Part shown: positions 26,401 through 38,300 of the stretch, in pieces
How the letters are laid out: every line of letters begins with the position of its first letter
How positions within the stretch are numbered: position 1 is the stretch's first letter
Origin: Punica granatum
Taxonomy: Eukaryota; Streptophyta; Magnoliopsida; Myrtales; Lythraceae
DNA: 64,000 nt
NCBI RefSeq assembly: GCF_007655135.1
Contig: NC_045129.1
Span: forward strand, 7,936,001 to 8,000,000
Reading direction: 5' to 3'
Notes under the pieces: model-generated
The model's input: the letters and a program-made list of their open reading frames with translations, nothing else
What the model was told of the DNA's origin: nothing
Databases searched by the model: none
Position numbers and translations under genes: made by a program

Positions 26401-26597
26401 ATTTAGTGTCCCAAGCTAGAATTTCTCATTTGACAAAAAATAGATCATATATATGCTATAACTAACAATATACTTTATTATAATATAGAAATTAAATACA
26501 ACATATAATTGGGGGATTTTTCCAAGAAAATAATTTAAAAGAATTAATTTGATCGGAAATAAATTTTACTATTCATGTAGTTATTGACTGATATATA
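23441..26597. other. AT-rich spacer with two GC-rich dispersed repeats
   Basis: No gene is recognised. The island at about 24150-24290 (AGAGAGAAT..GG..GGTGGCTCGAGC) and the one at about 25900-26110 are listed as related to the hairpin island at 23.2-23.4 kb; everything else is AT-rich. Confidence 0.5.
25860..26110. repeat. GC-rich dispersed repeat, related to the 23.2-23.4 kb island
   Basis: GGGGGATCCAGGCGGCGGCGGCTCGGG, then ACCGCCCATATGAGGTCGTCG and GGCCTCTGATG, parallels the right arm of the 23.3 kb hairpin (GGGAGATCCGATGGTGGTGGCTCGGG, ACCGCCCAAATGAGGTCGCCG, GGCCTCTGGTGG). A shorter relative lies at 24150-24290. The open frames across it are by-products of base composition. Family unknown, possibly part of a transposon. 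Confidence 0.6.
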
Positions 26598-28061
26598 CAC
26601 TACAGGAATTCAGCCTTATAGAAACAACAATTGAGACGAAAAACTCCGTCTTTATGGGTCTGTCTCAAAATGGCTCGTCCCAAAATAATAAAATGAAAGT
26701 TTCCATCTCAGTCAAGGATGAGAAGAAAATTTAAGATAGAAAAATTCGTCTTGACTTCATAGACGGAAAAAGCCATCTCAATTTTCGTCTCACTAATTAA
26801 GATAGAAGGAGAGACACAATTTGTCTTCTCTACCTTAGAGATCGAAAGAGAGATGGAGTTTTCCGTCAATCAATTAGAGAGGGAAAATTCAGTCTTTCTC
26901 TCTGTCTTAATCCTTGAGACCCAAACCCATCGAAAAATGTAAAAAGAAAAAAAATTATTAGTTCAGCCAAGCTTTGAGGGAGTACAAGCTTCTCAGCGCC
27001 CACCACCTATTCAAAGGTGCAATGCACCTCCATCTCTTTAATTGTATGAGCTTTGTACTCACAGATACTCGAACCAAAGTCTTCATCTTGGCGCACATGC
27101 ATATTACCACCTATGCTCCTCTCATTTATTGTGACCTTTTAATGTTTCATTATATTTATTATTATATATCTACAAATATTCATTTTAAAGCTAATATTTA
27201 CTTTTCTATTGCTTATTTGTTAAATATTTACACTCTTACTGTAATTGTTACATTTTCCCTAATACTATTAATCTTTTGTATGTAATTTATTTATTATTAT
27301 ATCTACAAAAATTTTAATGTACAATCAATATTCATCTCTATTATTTTAATAATTTTTGAAACTTTTATATTGACTTTCTTTAGAATTTATATTCATATAC
27401 TACGCTATTTGTGATCTCATTTGCACTCAACATCAAAACTAATATAAACAATTACTACTTATTTGATGCATTTATTATGCGAGTGATCAAAATATTTAAT
27501 TTTTGAAGTGTGAAACTCTAGAGGACTTTTGGATTTCACGGAAGGTAAAGAAGAAGAATCGGAATGAAAAGAGAAAAAAAGAAATAAATATTCAAATTTA
27601 TAAAAAGTATATGATCCATAGAGACAGAGATTTGAGAGAGAAATTTTCGTCTCATGTGAATAGAGACAAGAATTTGAGAAAGATATTTTCGTTTCATTAT
27701 GAAGAGACGAAATTTTCCGTCTCAAAAAAAGAGACGGACTTCCACATCTTATTTTCCGTCTCTTTGATGATAGATAGAATTTTTCGTCTCAATTTAAAAT
27801 TTTCATCTCAAAATTAAGATAGACTCGTTTCGTCTCAAAATTCTGTCTCTATAATATATACGGATTTTCTCCAAATTAAAAGATAGTATTTTCCGTCTCC
27901 TAATCTGTCTCAAATAATGAGACGGAAATTTCCGTCCTTTTTACCTTCTATCGGGTGATAGACGGAATTTTACGTCTCAATTTCAAAATTTTCATCTCAA
28001 AATAGAGACAACTTCATTCCATCTCAAAATTTTGTCTCTATAAGACACTATTCCTGTAGTG
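26598..28061. mobile_element. Non-autonomous CACTA (En/Spm) transposon, complete
   Basis: The element begins CACTACAGGAAT at 26598 and ends ATTCCTGTAGTG at 28061, an inverted repeat with the defining CACTA tip. ATA flanks it on both sides (26595-26597 and 28062-28064), the expected 3-base target duplication. The 1464 bases contain many copies in both orientations of a GAGACGGAA/TTCCGTCTC motif, matching the subterminal repeats that CACTA transposase binds. No transposase frame is present, so movement would depend on an enzyme supplied elsewhere. Confidence 0.92.
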
Positions 28062-28599
28062 ATAATTGAGATTGAAAACAGCCTACTTGTCAATTCTTAG
28101 TAATTACAAGTTAAAAAGATAATTTGTGTATTAGATCGGGGCATGTGGTGTGAATATTGAAATGGTTATTCCACGACAGAACATGTATTATACGCGTTTT
28201 CTTTCCCTCATAATTGATTGCAATGATTTGGCGAACGGCTCGGAGAGAAGATCGACACAGTGATATATAACGAGAACGAAAACGACAATATGTGAAGCGT
28301 GGTGTCATATATATCCAATTCGATCGATAACATCATTAAATATGCGAGACATATCATATATCTATGTCATGATTTCCCTTTCGCGAGGCGTATAACAAGT
28401 GTCCTTGGAGAGAGCGAGGGAGCAAAAACATCTGTGCACCCTCTTTTGTCAAAGCTGGAAGGCTGAACTGCATGCGATAATGAAATGGCAACTCATGCGC
28501 GAGCTCATACTCCTTTTTGTGAAATCATTGTTTATCATGCTCATTGCTACCCTCCCTCTCCCTTTTCTTTATTTAACTCCTTATAATTGATTTTTCGGT

Positions 28600-28770
28600 T
28601 TGCAACTAAAAGCACGAAAGATCTCGACTAATTTAGTTCGATTTGAGTTGGCTCACTAAGGGATAGATCTCTTATTGCATAAATTTTCTTCATTTATAAG
28701 GCTCAAATCCAGAACCTTACTTATTTAAAGGAAATAAGCGTCGAACTACTTGAATCAGCTCATATCAGTA
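28600..28770 (-). mobile_element. tRNA-derived SINE, copy on minus strand
   Basis: Read on the minus strand it begins GATTCAAGTAGTTCGACG (A-box side), continues TTTAAATAAG, a degenerate B box GGTTCTGGATTTGAGCC, and the 3' body CTTAGTGAGCCAACTC...AATTAGT. It aligns with the intact copy at 33686-33865. Confidence 0.7.
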
Positions 28771-30079
28771 TTATTTAATTTTTAAGATCGAGATATATCC
28801 AAAGCCTAGAGTTCTCAACTAGTTGCAGCTTCAGATGTAACAGTTTCAGTGTCTTGTGTATGATATCAAAATAACAATCGAGAAGGTGAAATTCCTGGAA
28901 TGATTTCTTGAAATTTAGATATCAGCTCACGTTTATAATTAATTGATCACCATTACATGTCTCGTGGCTATTTGGCTATGGATTAGCCGCATTATTAAAA
29001 AGTGAAAAAAAAAGGGTTACCACTTTATCATTATTTTAGTATAATCTTCCCAATCATCGAAAGGTTTCTCTCTTATTAGTGCTGCGTCCTTTACATATAC
29101 ATTCTTAATTATTTAGGACATCCTATTTATGATTCTTTCGGGTGAAATCTTATATATAATTCTAATATTAATTAAAAGCTCAAATTTTCCTAAAGGCATC
29201 AGAAGGTAAACATACCTTAACCATGATAAATTGTGAAACATCGTTGCGAAGGAAAATCATTGCCCCTTTTCTTTCTCTTTTGCAATCGAAGTTTCAAGAT
29301 CAAGCTATACTAGCTAAAATAATGCACGCGGACTCTAGTCCCTACGCGTAATTGTCGATAGGCTTATGAAATTGTCGATACTACTTGCCATATATTTTTT
29401 TTGGAAATTCCACGTACATATATGTACACTTATCTTTATCGAAACTATCACACTTTTGCCATTTACGTTTAAAGCGACGTGCCTCAATCGGAAGATGACA
29501 TGAGTTGAGCGCTTGGACCATGCATTGGACAACAAAATTGATAAAAGAACATGCAGAATTGGACAGCCCTGGAAAAGGAGTTCAGGGAAGGAGGAAAAAA
29601 AATGGTCCCAATAGCAATAAGTCCTCTTTTCCTTTTTCCTCTTTTTTGTTTTCATTACTTTTCTTTTTTGGGGAGTCTTTGGTGTTCATCATAATCATTA
29701 AGCGAGCAATGACCCACAAATCATAGAATTTTGGGCTCAATCGATTATGAGGGTTTGGACTTTGGCGTTGAGACTTGAGAGGTGTGGCTAAAAAGTGGCA
29801 TTATAATCCAAAAGATATAATAAAGAGTCCAAACACTAATTATATCGTTTACTATATCGATTTTTGCTATAAAAATAAATGAAAGAGAAGAAGTTTTTCT
29901 CTTGTGGATGTAAAATATCAAATAAATCCTTAAAATTTGTTCTACTTCTATTTTTGTATTTCTAATTTCATGTGTTAAAAGGCCCCCATTGATAGTGAAA
30001 TTCCTTAGAGAAGAATCTCCTTCATAAGATCCTTTTTCCTTGTGGTAAATTTTAGTTTTGCTCATTATAAAGGTGATTC

Positions 30080-30235
30080 ATGAGTACAATTAATTGGTAA
30101 ATAAAGGGAAAAAAAGAGAGTATGAAAGTTCCATTAATGAGAATAAAATTCAAACTTGCTTATTTTATATGAGGCTGTGTGTCATTACAATGTGCTTATT
30201 TAAGAAGAATAAATGTGCAATCACTTGAATCACCT
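30080..30235 (-). mobile_element. Degenerate SINE copy on minus strand
   Basis: The minus strand reads GATTCAAGTGATTGCAC, then CTTCTTAAATAAG, AAGTTTGAATTTTATTCTCA and TTAATGGA, matching the 5' half and middle of the 33686-33865 SINE with many substitutions. Confidence 0.55.
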
Positions 30236-33214
30236 GTCTGGATTTTAATAGCTTTGCCCTTTTGTTTTCTGTAGAGCTTTAAAGCCCCATATACTAATGG
30301 GGCCTTCTTGAGCAAAATATTGTGCTGCTCTTCTCTCTGAAAATCCAGCACTGAAAAATAATTGGCTTTGGTAAGTTTTGTGGTCACTGCAGAAGATGAT
30401 CATCAACTACATTACAAAATATATATACTCGGTGGATATCTTTCTGTTTCTATATGTTCCGTGCTGCAATGGCCTCTATTGAAATTTTGCATGATGACAC
30501 ACAACACCATGACTAGCTGACCCTGCACATCACGCCATATGAACAAAGCTCATTTGATTCTCATGCGCACTGCCCCGCTTTTGTTCGAGAGAGACAATAT
30601 TTACTGTGAACCGAGAAAGGGAACGTACAAAATCTATGCGAGAAAGAGAAAGGGAGAGAGAGATATAAAAATTAGAGGATCGTCCAGCATAATATATGCG
30701 TCTCTCTTAATTTATTGAAAACTATAAAATGTTGAAATTATGTCGCAACTATTATATGGGACGTATAATTTTATAATGAATCTATGAAATCCCATCTGTA
30801 TTATGTTCTTAATTAGATGTATATATATATTGACCAGGTATAAATAAGAAAATTTCTCAGAGGAACATATTAAGGTTGGCGTAGCCTGGGCCCATGGCGT
30901 GTCGAGTCGCTATAAATCATTTTGCTGGATGGGGAGTGGCCCAGTGGACCGACCCGTTCGGACCACTGTCTCGATGAAATCCAAACATATAGCTTATTGC
31001 CAGCTTCGATCAAGGCAATTCTTGTCCCTTTGGAATTACATATGAATTTCTGCGAAAATATTCAGTGAGTATTACAGAACCACATATTTGTGTAAAATTT
31101 AATCCAATGTGTAAAAATTGCAGTTATGGTCCATAAAATTTATCTATTCCCCTTCACATATATTAGTTGTTGATTGAATTTTATAAAGTCACGTGGTTGT
31201 TTAATACTCATTAAATACTTTTTCTTTTAACTTTCTTCGCTATTTAGCAATGCTGGACATGGCGTTGAAGTACGGATGCTTTCAACGGCTACCATCAGAT
31301 AGAAAGAGAACAAATTTAGGGGTACTCGTCATTTTGCAAGTTGTTGAAACAAACGTGATGCATGATGCTTTTAGGATGAACCTGGAATTTGGATGTAAGC
31401 TCGGGCAAGCTGCGGCCTGTCAGATTATGAAGTTAACCGATTATGATATGTGGTTGTCGAGATTAATGCGGTTCTATTCGAGACTAATTCAGATAAATCA
31501 CCATCCAAACATGTGAGCATCATGTACAAGATGACTAGGATTACCTGCTCTCCCCGACTGCAACAGAAAGAAATTGAAAGGATCATAGACCGATACAATG
31601 ACCTATCGCATGTTTCAGTCGGTTCTTTTCATGATAGTGAATGCATCTAAAAGCTCAATTGCTGGGATGTTTGACGCATTGCCTGCATAGTAGGCTCGAC
31701 CCCGGCTATACTATTTGTTGATACGACGAACAAATCAATGCAAATGGTTTTTATGGTTTTTGCTGGCAGGTACTCTTTGGTTCTCTTGCAGTTAGTTCTA
31801 CCCAGATGCTGCACGGCTCAGGACCACTCCGATCCTTCATCATAGCCCTTAAACTCTTGCAAGTTACATGTCACATGTAGCTGTTGTACATAATGGGGAC
31901 GTTTCCATCGAATTAAATCACATATACGAGAGAGAAACTGCATTATTTTCTCCTTTTCAACTACAATCGCCTCACAATAATTTTCATTGTCAAGGTAGTA
32001 GCTAGCTCACTAGTACTAGCCCAACATTCCCCGCATCCAAAGTCAAAGAAGTTTAAGTACTAACATAATTGGAAAGCGCTTATGCGAATAATGTACTATT
32101 TCCAAATGGACAGATAGGCATGACTCATGAGGATATATATGCACTTTGGTCAAGTTACAGTAATGGGCCTGATCATGTGGATGAAGTACGTAGCTATAGC
32201 TTAAAGTGGACACGTACTGGAGAGGTGGGAAGATGATCTTATGATCATACAAGAAGAAGGTCGCCGTGCTGATTTTTCCGTTCTCCCTCTTTAAAGTAAT
32301 CAGAGTTACCACATTTGTTGTCGAATTGTTATGTCGGTAAGGTCATTCTCAGCTAGTTTGGGCAAGTTGGCAGTTACTTTGTCCAAATGGTCCCAAAGAG
32401 ATTTAGGAATGCCCCTTATCTTCATCCATTCACTCCTCAGTTTTTGCTCGCTCCTTTCTCAAAGGGCAAAAACCAGAGACCAGAGAGGTTCCCTTCTCTC
32501 TGGTCTGGTCGCCATCAATCCCCAACACCCTTCAATGTGAGGGAATGTCAAGCTCTGTCTTATCTATCCTTTTACCTGTACTCTCATTAATTATAAGAGC
32601 TTCTCATAGCCCTAAATGCCTGCCATAATTAAGCAATCCAACCATTATTAACTGTGATAGTTATATAACCTTTCGAAGATCTTTACAGGTCTGATGATCG
32701 GTCATCTCAACGTCAACCTCAGACCGATAATAACGCCGGCATGAGCGAATTGTCTCGAATGAAATTACTCATGTAGGATTGGAATGACCCGTCCAATGGT
32801 ACGATTGTGCACCGAGAACGATTGAGAATGTTGTAAAACTTAACAGTGATTTATCGTAACTGCCCATGAGCTCATCCACCGTATCCACATGCCAACTGTC
32901 CTCTCACCAGAAGTCAGGCAAAGACTGCGGATTGGCTGCTGTAAAAAGGAACAGATCTAAAAACTTTGTCCAAGGAGAGCGAAGTTCAAAGTAATTTTAT
33001 ATAGTAAAGTTAAAAGGGGAGAAATAAGATAATTTTATCTAAAAAAAATGATAAACTCGATAAAATCTAATAGAAACTTTGTCATGGAAGCATTTTGTAG
33101 ACAGCTATGGTAACATCATGTTAAGCAATCTGGTAGTAAGTGCGGAAATCAAATTATGCATGGAAAGTTCGACCTGCCGGGCCGGAACGGCCAGTCAAAA
33201 AGACAAAGATTTAC

Positions 33215-33385
33215 CAATGTGAGTTGGTTTAAGCTGTTCAACGCTTGTTCTCCTAAAATGAGATATCAAGTTCAAGTCTTATGAACGGAGAAAATCCACG
33301 CTGAGAGAGCTTTATCTCTCAGTAGGTCAACCTGGCTCAACTGAATTAGTTAAAATCCAATTGAACTTCCGGAGACACTAAAAGG
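33215..33385 (+). mobile_element. SINE copy, nearly full length
   Basis: Reads GAGTTGGTTTAAGCTGTTCA (A box), TCAAGTTCAAGTCTTATGAA (B box), GGAGAAAATCCACGCTGA, then GTCAACCTGGCTCAACTGAA and TTAGTTAAAATCCAATTGAA. It is colinear with the copy at 33686. A 7-base GACAAAG lies on both sides, but its spacing makes it uncertain as a target duplication. Confidence 0.75.
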
Positions 33386-33670
33386 ACAAAGCTTTGATGC
33401 CTCAAACTTTCCAAGTCTCACAAGAATATAATTTATTGAGGGGGCTCTCTGGTGGCAGTTGAACGATATTAGAGAAGGGAATGAGCAGCTCCCGCAAACT
33501 GCATGCATCGTGTCCCTCTGAGAAATGGTCCTCCAATGCCAATGGTTCATTTATAGTACAAAATTCCTTCTATTGATAGTGAAAATTTTCCTTGCCAAGC
33601 TATATTCCACTACTTTATGGTTTGTCCCGGAAAAGAAAGGATTTATTAATTAGGTTAGGTACATTGTCAA

Positions 33671-33880
33671 AAATCATTCAATCGCACATGAATTGGTTCA
33701 AGTAGTTCGACGTTTGTTCTCCTTAAATAAGGTCTCGGGTTCGATTCTTGTTAATGGAGAAAATCTATACTGAAAAAGTTTTACCACGTTAGTTGACCAA
33801 TCCAGCTCAAACTGGATTAGTTGGGACCCGATGGACTTTTGGAAACCATGGTATGCACCGAAAAAAAATCATTCAATCGC
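33671..33880 (+). mobile_element. Complete tRNA-derived SINE with 15-base target duplication
   Basis: The body at 33686-33865 is about 180 bases. It has an A box (TTGGTTCAAGTAGTTC), a B box (GGGTTCGATTC) about 35 bases later, a body ending in GTATGCACCG and a short A tail. AAATCATTCAATCGC occurs exactly at 33671-33685 and 33866-33880, a perfect 15-base target-site duplication of the LINE-machinery type. The exact duplication suggests that this is the youngest of the five copies. Confidence 0.9.
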
Positions 33881-34279
33881 TGTTGTAATTTTACAAACCG
33901 GCATCTAGGATAGCCGTGAAATTTGCGTACAACCAATGCGTTTTTCATGAGGTTCACACACGCACTTACATTATCGAGAATCAAAATGAAATTTGTATTC
34001 TATGGAGCAGTGAGACCCATCTACCTTGATCCGAAAATTATTGCCTCTGGAACCATTGCCATGACAGGAGAGGGTTACTTTTTTTACTGTGACACCACTA
34101 CCATGATTAACTCCGATTCTCAATTGTCCACGACCTTCATCTCATGTAATAATGTATTATCTGGTAATCTCTGATGTTATGCATAGGTGACCTGCCTTTG
34201 ACTAATCCAAAAAAATTGGATTAGTCGAGTACACATAAGCTAGCCGAATTCCAATTAATAGAAAAATGAATAAATAAAT

Positions 34280-34375
34280 TTATGCAAGAGAGAGATTTAC
34301 CCCTTAATAAGTCAGTCTGGCTCGAACTCGATTAGTTGGGCTTATTGGATTTCTTGATACCACGATTTACACTTA
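34280..34375 (+). mobile_element. 5'-truncated SINE copy
   Basis: AGAGAGATTTACCCCTTAAT, AAGTCAGTCTGGCTCGAACT and CGATTAGTTGGGCTTATTGG match the 3' half of the SINE at 33686-33865. The A and B boxes are missing. Confidence 0.65.
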
Positions 34376-35317
34376 AAATAAATAAATAAAATTCACCATT
34401 TTTATCAATAAAATAAAATAAAGAAATAAGAACTATGCTTTGGGCTACTGGACTGGTAGCGGGCCCAGTAGATATGGACCAGACAAATTATTGGGCTTTC
34501 TCAATTTTCATATGAAGTCGGTTATGGAATACACTCTCACCTCACATCCCTCGAGACAACATAAACAGCACCTGAAAAGTAAGTTCGACAATCCTTTTTT
34601 CACTTCATATGCCATTGCATCGAGCCATCGGGTGATGTTCATGATATGAAGTCAATTGCATACTACGTGCAGATTCGATCGCACAACCCGCCACACCATT
34701 GCCAACAGACTAAAACCCGGCAATATCTGCATCCTCCTATCAACACTCCCCCCCCCCATATTGATCGTTAAATTATCAACTAAAGAATTATCGACACATA
34801 ATCTTTGCCGTTACGCAGACATATGTTCTAGTCATTAATATGTACTAGCAAAATCATTTCGTTCATAAGTCGTTCATTGCAACCAAGAATATGCTCATAA
34901 ATAAATAAATAAAAACTTGGTGTCCTGAAAAGGTGGTTATTCGCTTAGAAAATCTTGTCTACACGCTCTTAAATTTTTCTATGACAGAAGAAACCACCAT
35001 GCTTCCATCGTGATTTGTGTCTGGGTCACTGTTCAAGGTTCAGTGCGGTCAAAAATGATCCGACAGACAAGAAACTAATCAAAAGATCTTACGTTAATCA
35101 CCAATTCTCCGATCAAGTCTCATGCAGACACAACATTTGATAGCCAAAAGCTAGAGATTTGATGGAATAAAGATCTAAAGTTCATGTTGATAGTTAGATT
35201 AATCTTTCCGTGTTCCGGTTTTCAGTTCATAGCTTTCTCTTCGTATGTGCAAGGCTGAAAGTGAGAGATTAGGCAGGAAGCAGCAAGAGATATCCAGGAA
35301 TATTATATCATTTCAAC

Positions 35318-38300
35318 TTATCCATTAACTGCATTCTTGAAACTTACAGATTCTTGAGGGTACTTTGTCATCAGGGCCTGCGGGCCCCTCACAAAGAAGC
35401 TCTCAGAATCGCTATTCACTGCCCTTGGGACTACAGCAGAGTCATCCACCGATCCACCGCCCATCAGTTTAAGTCCCGAGAAATGATCGCCCCATATATC
35501 ATATGTAAACTGATTCTCAGACCCCAACTTCTCCTCAGGTTTCACTCCCCCGTTGCCATACAGTTTGGACCCCGGAGCTCGAGCGTGTGGAGCAATAGTA
35601 GCAGTTGAGAACTGGAAGTGAGAAGGAAGAGGCATACTCGGGATTGGCCTTCCTGCAGATGGAAAAGTAGCAGATGGCAGCAGCAGCGGCTTGTTCGTCG
35701 TTCCTCCTGATGCTGGAGAAGGCTGCTCCTCTTGAGGAGGAAACCGACGGCTTTCATTGCAGATAGGAACCTCAGGGTCAGCTAAAGTTGATACTTGATT
35801 GCAGATGGGAACCTCAGGATCAGCCAAAGTTGATACTTGAGAAGAACCCGAACTCAGAAGAGGATATCTATCCCCATCAGGAGACACTGGCCACATCCTT
35901 CGAGGCGTGATCGATGAGACTGGGGACAAGGGAGAGGAAGGAGTAGAATTCCCACTATGACTACTTGAGACTTCAAAGAGTCCAGTCAATACATTGCCTG
36001 CTCCCCTTCTCTTTCTCCGTCTCCTACCCTTCTCCTTCCCGATTTTAACCGTAAGGTTATCCAGCTGTGATCGTTCCACCACATTACTGCTCTCAGAGGA
36101 TACCAAGTTCAGTGGCTCCCTTTCCTTCAGCTTGACACTATGTGAATGCTTATGCTGGGCATTTGCAACCGGCTCTTGAGATGTGCTCTGATGATTATCG
36201 GCGCATCTGACAGACCTGGCTAATAGTGGTTCTTCTTCATCAACAGGGGAAAAAACGCTCACTTTAGAAGAGGGAGAGATGAGCTTGCCGCCCTTTTGAT
36301 CTCCTTTGGTGCCAGATGATTTTCCTACACTTGGTATTATCCCGACCGAATCTCGATTGCCCTTGTAATGGAAAACCTTGGAACAGAATGGAACTGACCG
36401 AGGAAAAACAGAAAAAAGCGCCAAGCACAGAAAGGGTGCAATTATGAGAAAACCACCCAATAATTTCTTCACCCGAGTCCAGAACAGGGACTTCTTGCAC
36501 AGTTCAAGTGTATAATTGGGAACCCTGGCTCTCATAGGTATTACAATGATACCAGAACCCAGAGCCAGCTCAAGATCTCCATGGACCACAGAACCTGAAA
36601 AGTCACTCAAGTAGGACACCAGAAGCACACGTGACTGACCAGGTTCGAGGACAAATTGACTACAGTTCTGAACCAGAAACCTGCCCGACCCACAATCAGT
36701 TCCTGAAACTCTGATCTTTTGCATGTCAAGAGGGAAATCTCCCATATTCTTGGCGTAAAGCTCTTTTATCACAGGCCTCAAGCATGCTCTGTTAACATCC
36801 TCAATTTTAGCTCCAATATTTGGGAGAGAGATATTCAGAGATTGTGGCACTTCAAGTTGAAACTCTAAACTCCAAACAAGCTCGGAATTTTCAATCAGGG
36901 CGAGTGAGTAAGAACCTCCGCTTCCCTGAAGAGACATCCACTCAACACCGGAAAGGTTGTTCCTTATCAGAGCCGAACTTTTCCATTTGCATCGACTTGA
37001 AGGGTGAAATATCACGGGCCCAAGAGATGCTGTGCTGTGAGGATGGACAAAGGCCTCAGTTCGGGCCCCGTCTGCCAGGGAAAATCCATATCGTCTTGGA
37101 CTGATGGAACCAGGTTGTACGAAACCAGCAGAAGTGACAGGAATTAAAATCTCAACTGAGGCCTGGCATTCATCTATTATCTCTGCGGAGTTGAGAATTA
37201 GCTGCATCGCAACTGGCTGTTGGCTTGGGTTCCTTACAGTAATCCACTTAGAAAGATGATCCCCAACCTGAACCACAGAGAAAAGGAGCTCGTGGTCTTC
37301 AAGCACAGAAACCTCAGTATCGGTTCCTTGCGACTTCCAGTTCTGCAGTACCAAATTGTCCAAACCTTTTGCCTCCATTGCCTTCAGATTATAAGAATAA
37401 AGCAACAAATTAATTACTGTGACAGAAAGAAAGATCACATTCAGGGGAAAAAGACTAAGGAAAAACATGAGACTCAGTCCATATTCAATTTCCCCAAAAC
37501 CTTTGATAATAAGGACCTAAGTAACTTGAGCGCACAAATTTAACTTTAAAATGAATTGAATTGAAAAATTACAACAAATAATATAATTACTTCGGAATAA
37601 AGCAGAAAGCGAACAAAAGTAATTTTGTCAACAAGTAGCTCAATGCACCATCACTTTCAAGTTCATGAATTCAACTAACAAGACCAATAAAAATTACCAT
37701 GGCATATGGCAACATGTCAGTCCCACGAGTCAATGACCCTGTCCTCATATTTCTTGATGACACATCAAAGGATGACGGATTATTACAACCAACAGAGGAA
37801 TCCTGGTGTCTAGAGCAGAGATGCACAATGTCGTTGCACAGAATCTCAATAGGACTCCTTGAATCATTTGTCTGTACCAGTAATTTGCAGCTTCGGTTCA
37901 CATCTGGTATTCCTTGGTGGGGGGTGCAAGAAACAAAGACAACTTTTGTGGTCGTTCTAGGAAAGAGAAGCAACCCTTCCATGTGCTCGATCTGGAGAAG
38001 CTCGGAGTCTGCAACTCCACTAATTTTACCAACACTGACCACATGAGGACCACTATTCCTCAGAGACACTGCAATGATGTCTTTGCCTGCGTCAGGTGGG
38101 CTTACACTTTCCAGAGAGAAAGTTACAAGACTGGCACTATTATCACTATCAGTCTTTCTGTCTATTTCAGCTTCAACTGGGAGCATGACAATGGCAGCTT
38201 CATCTTGTGATGCCCTTGTCAATTGCATACAAAATGCACCAGAAATTCTAGCCACCGAACCAAATGACAAGTCTATCTCTGCTACAGTCTCACTAGTACG

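Larger units (their letters stand above)
28062..35317. other. Spacer with SINE copies, no gene seen
   Basis: Open frames at 31250-31650, 32331-32590 and 33923-34174 show no recognisable domain and no supporting splice context. Five SINE copies are listed separately. The last few hundred bases before 35318 should hold the 3' UTR of the TMEM131-like gene. Confidence 0.5.

Noticed and set aside
31250..31650. Two overlapping plus-strand frames (AFRMNLEFGCKLG..., MVVEINAVLFETNSD...)
   Set aside because: A frameshifted LINE RNase H relic was considered, but the catalytic signatures are not visible, so nothing is called.
32331..32590. Open frames with LSKWSQRDLG
   Set aside because: A slight resemblance to LINE ORF2 linker text is too weak to support a call.
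33686..33760. tRNA gene suggested by A and B boxes
   Set aside because: No cloverleaf can be drawn; the boxes belong to a SINE with a target duplication.
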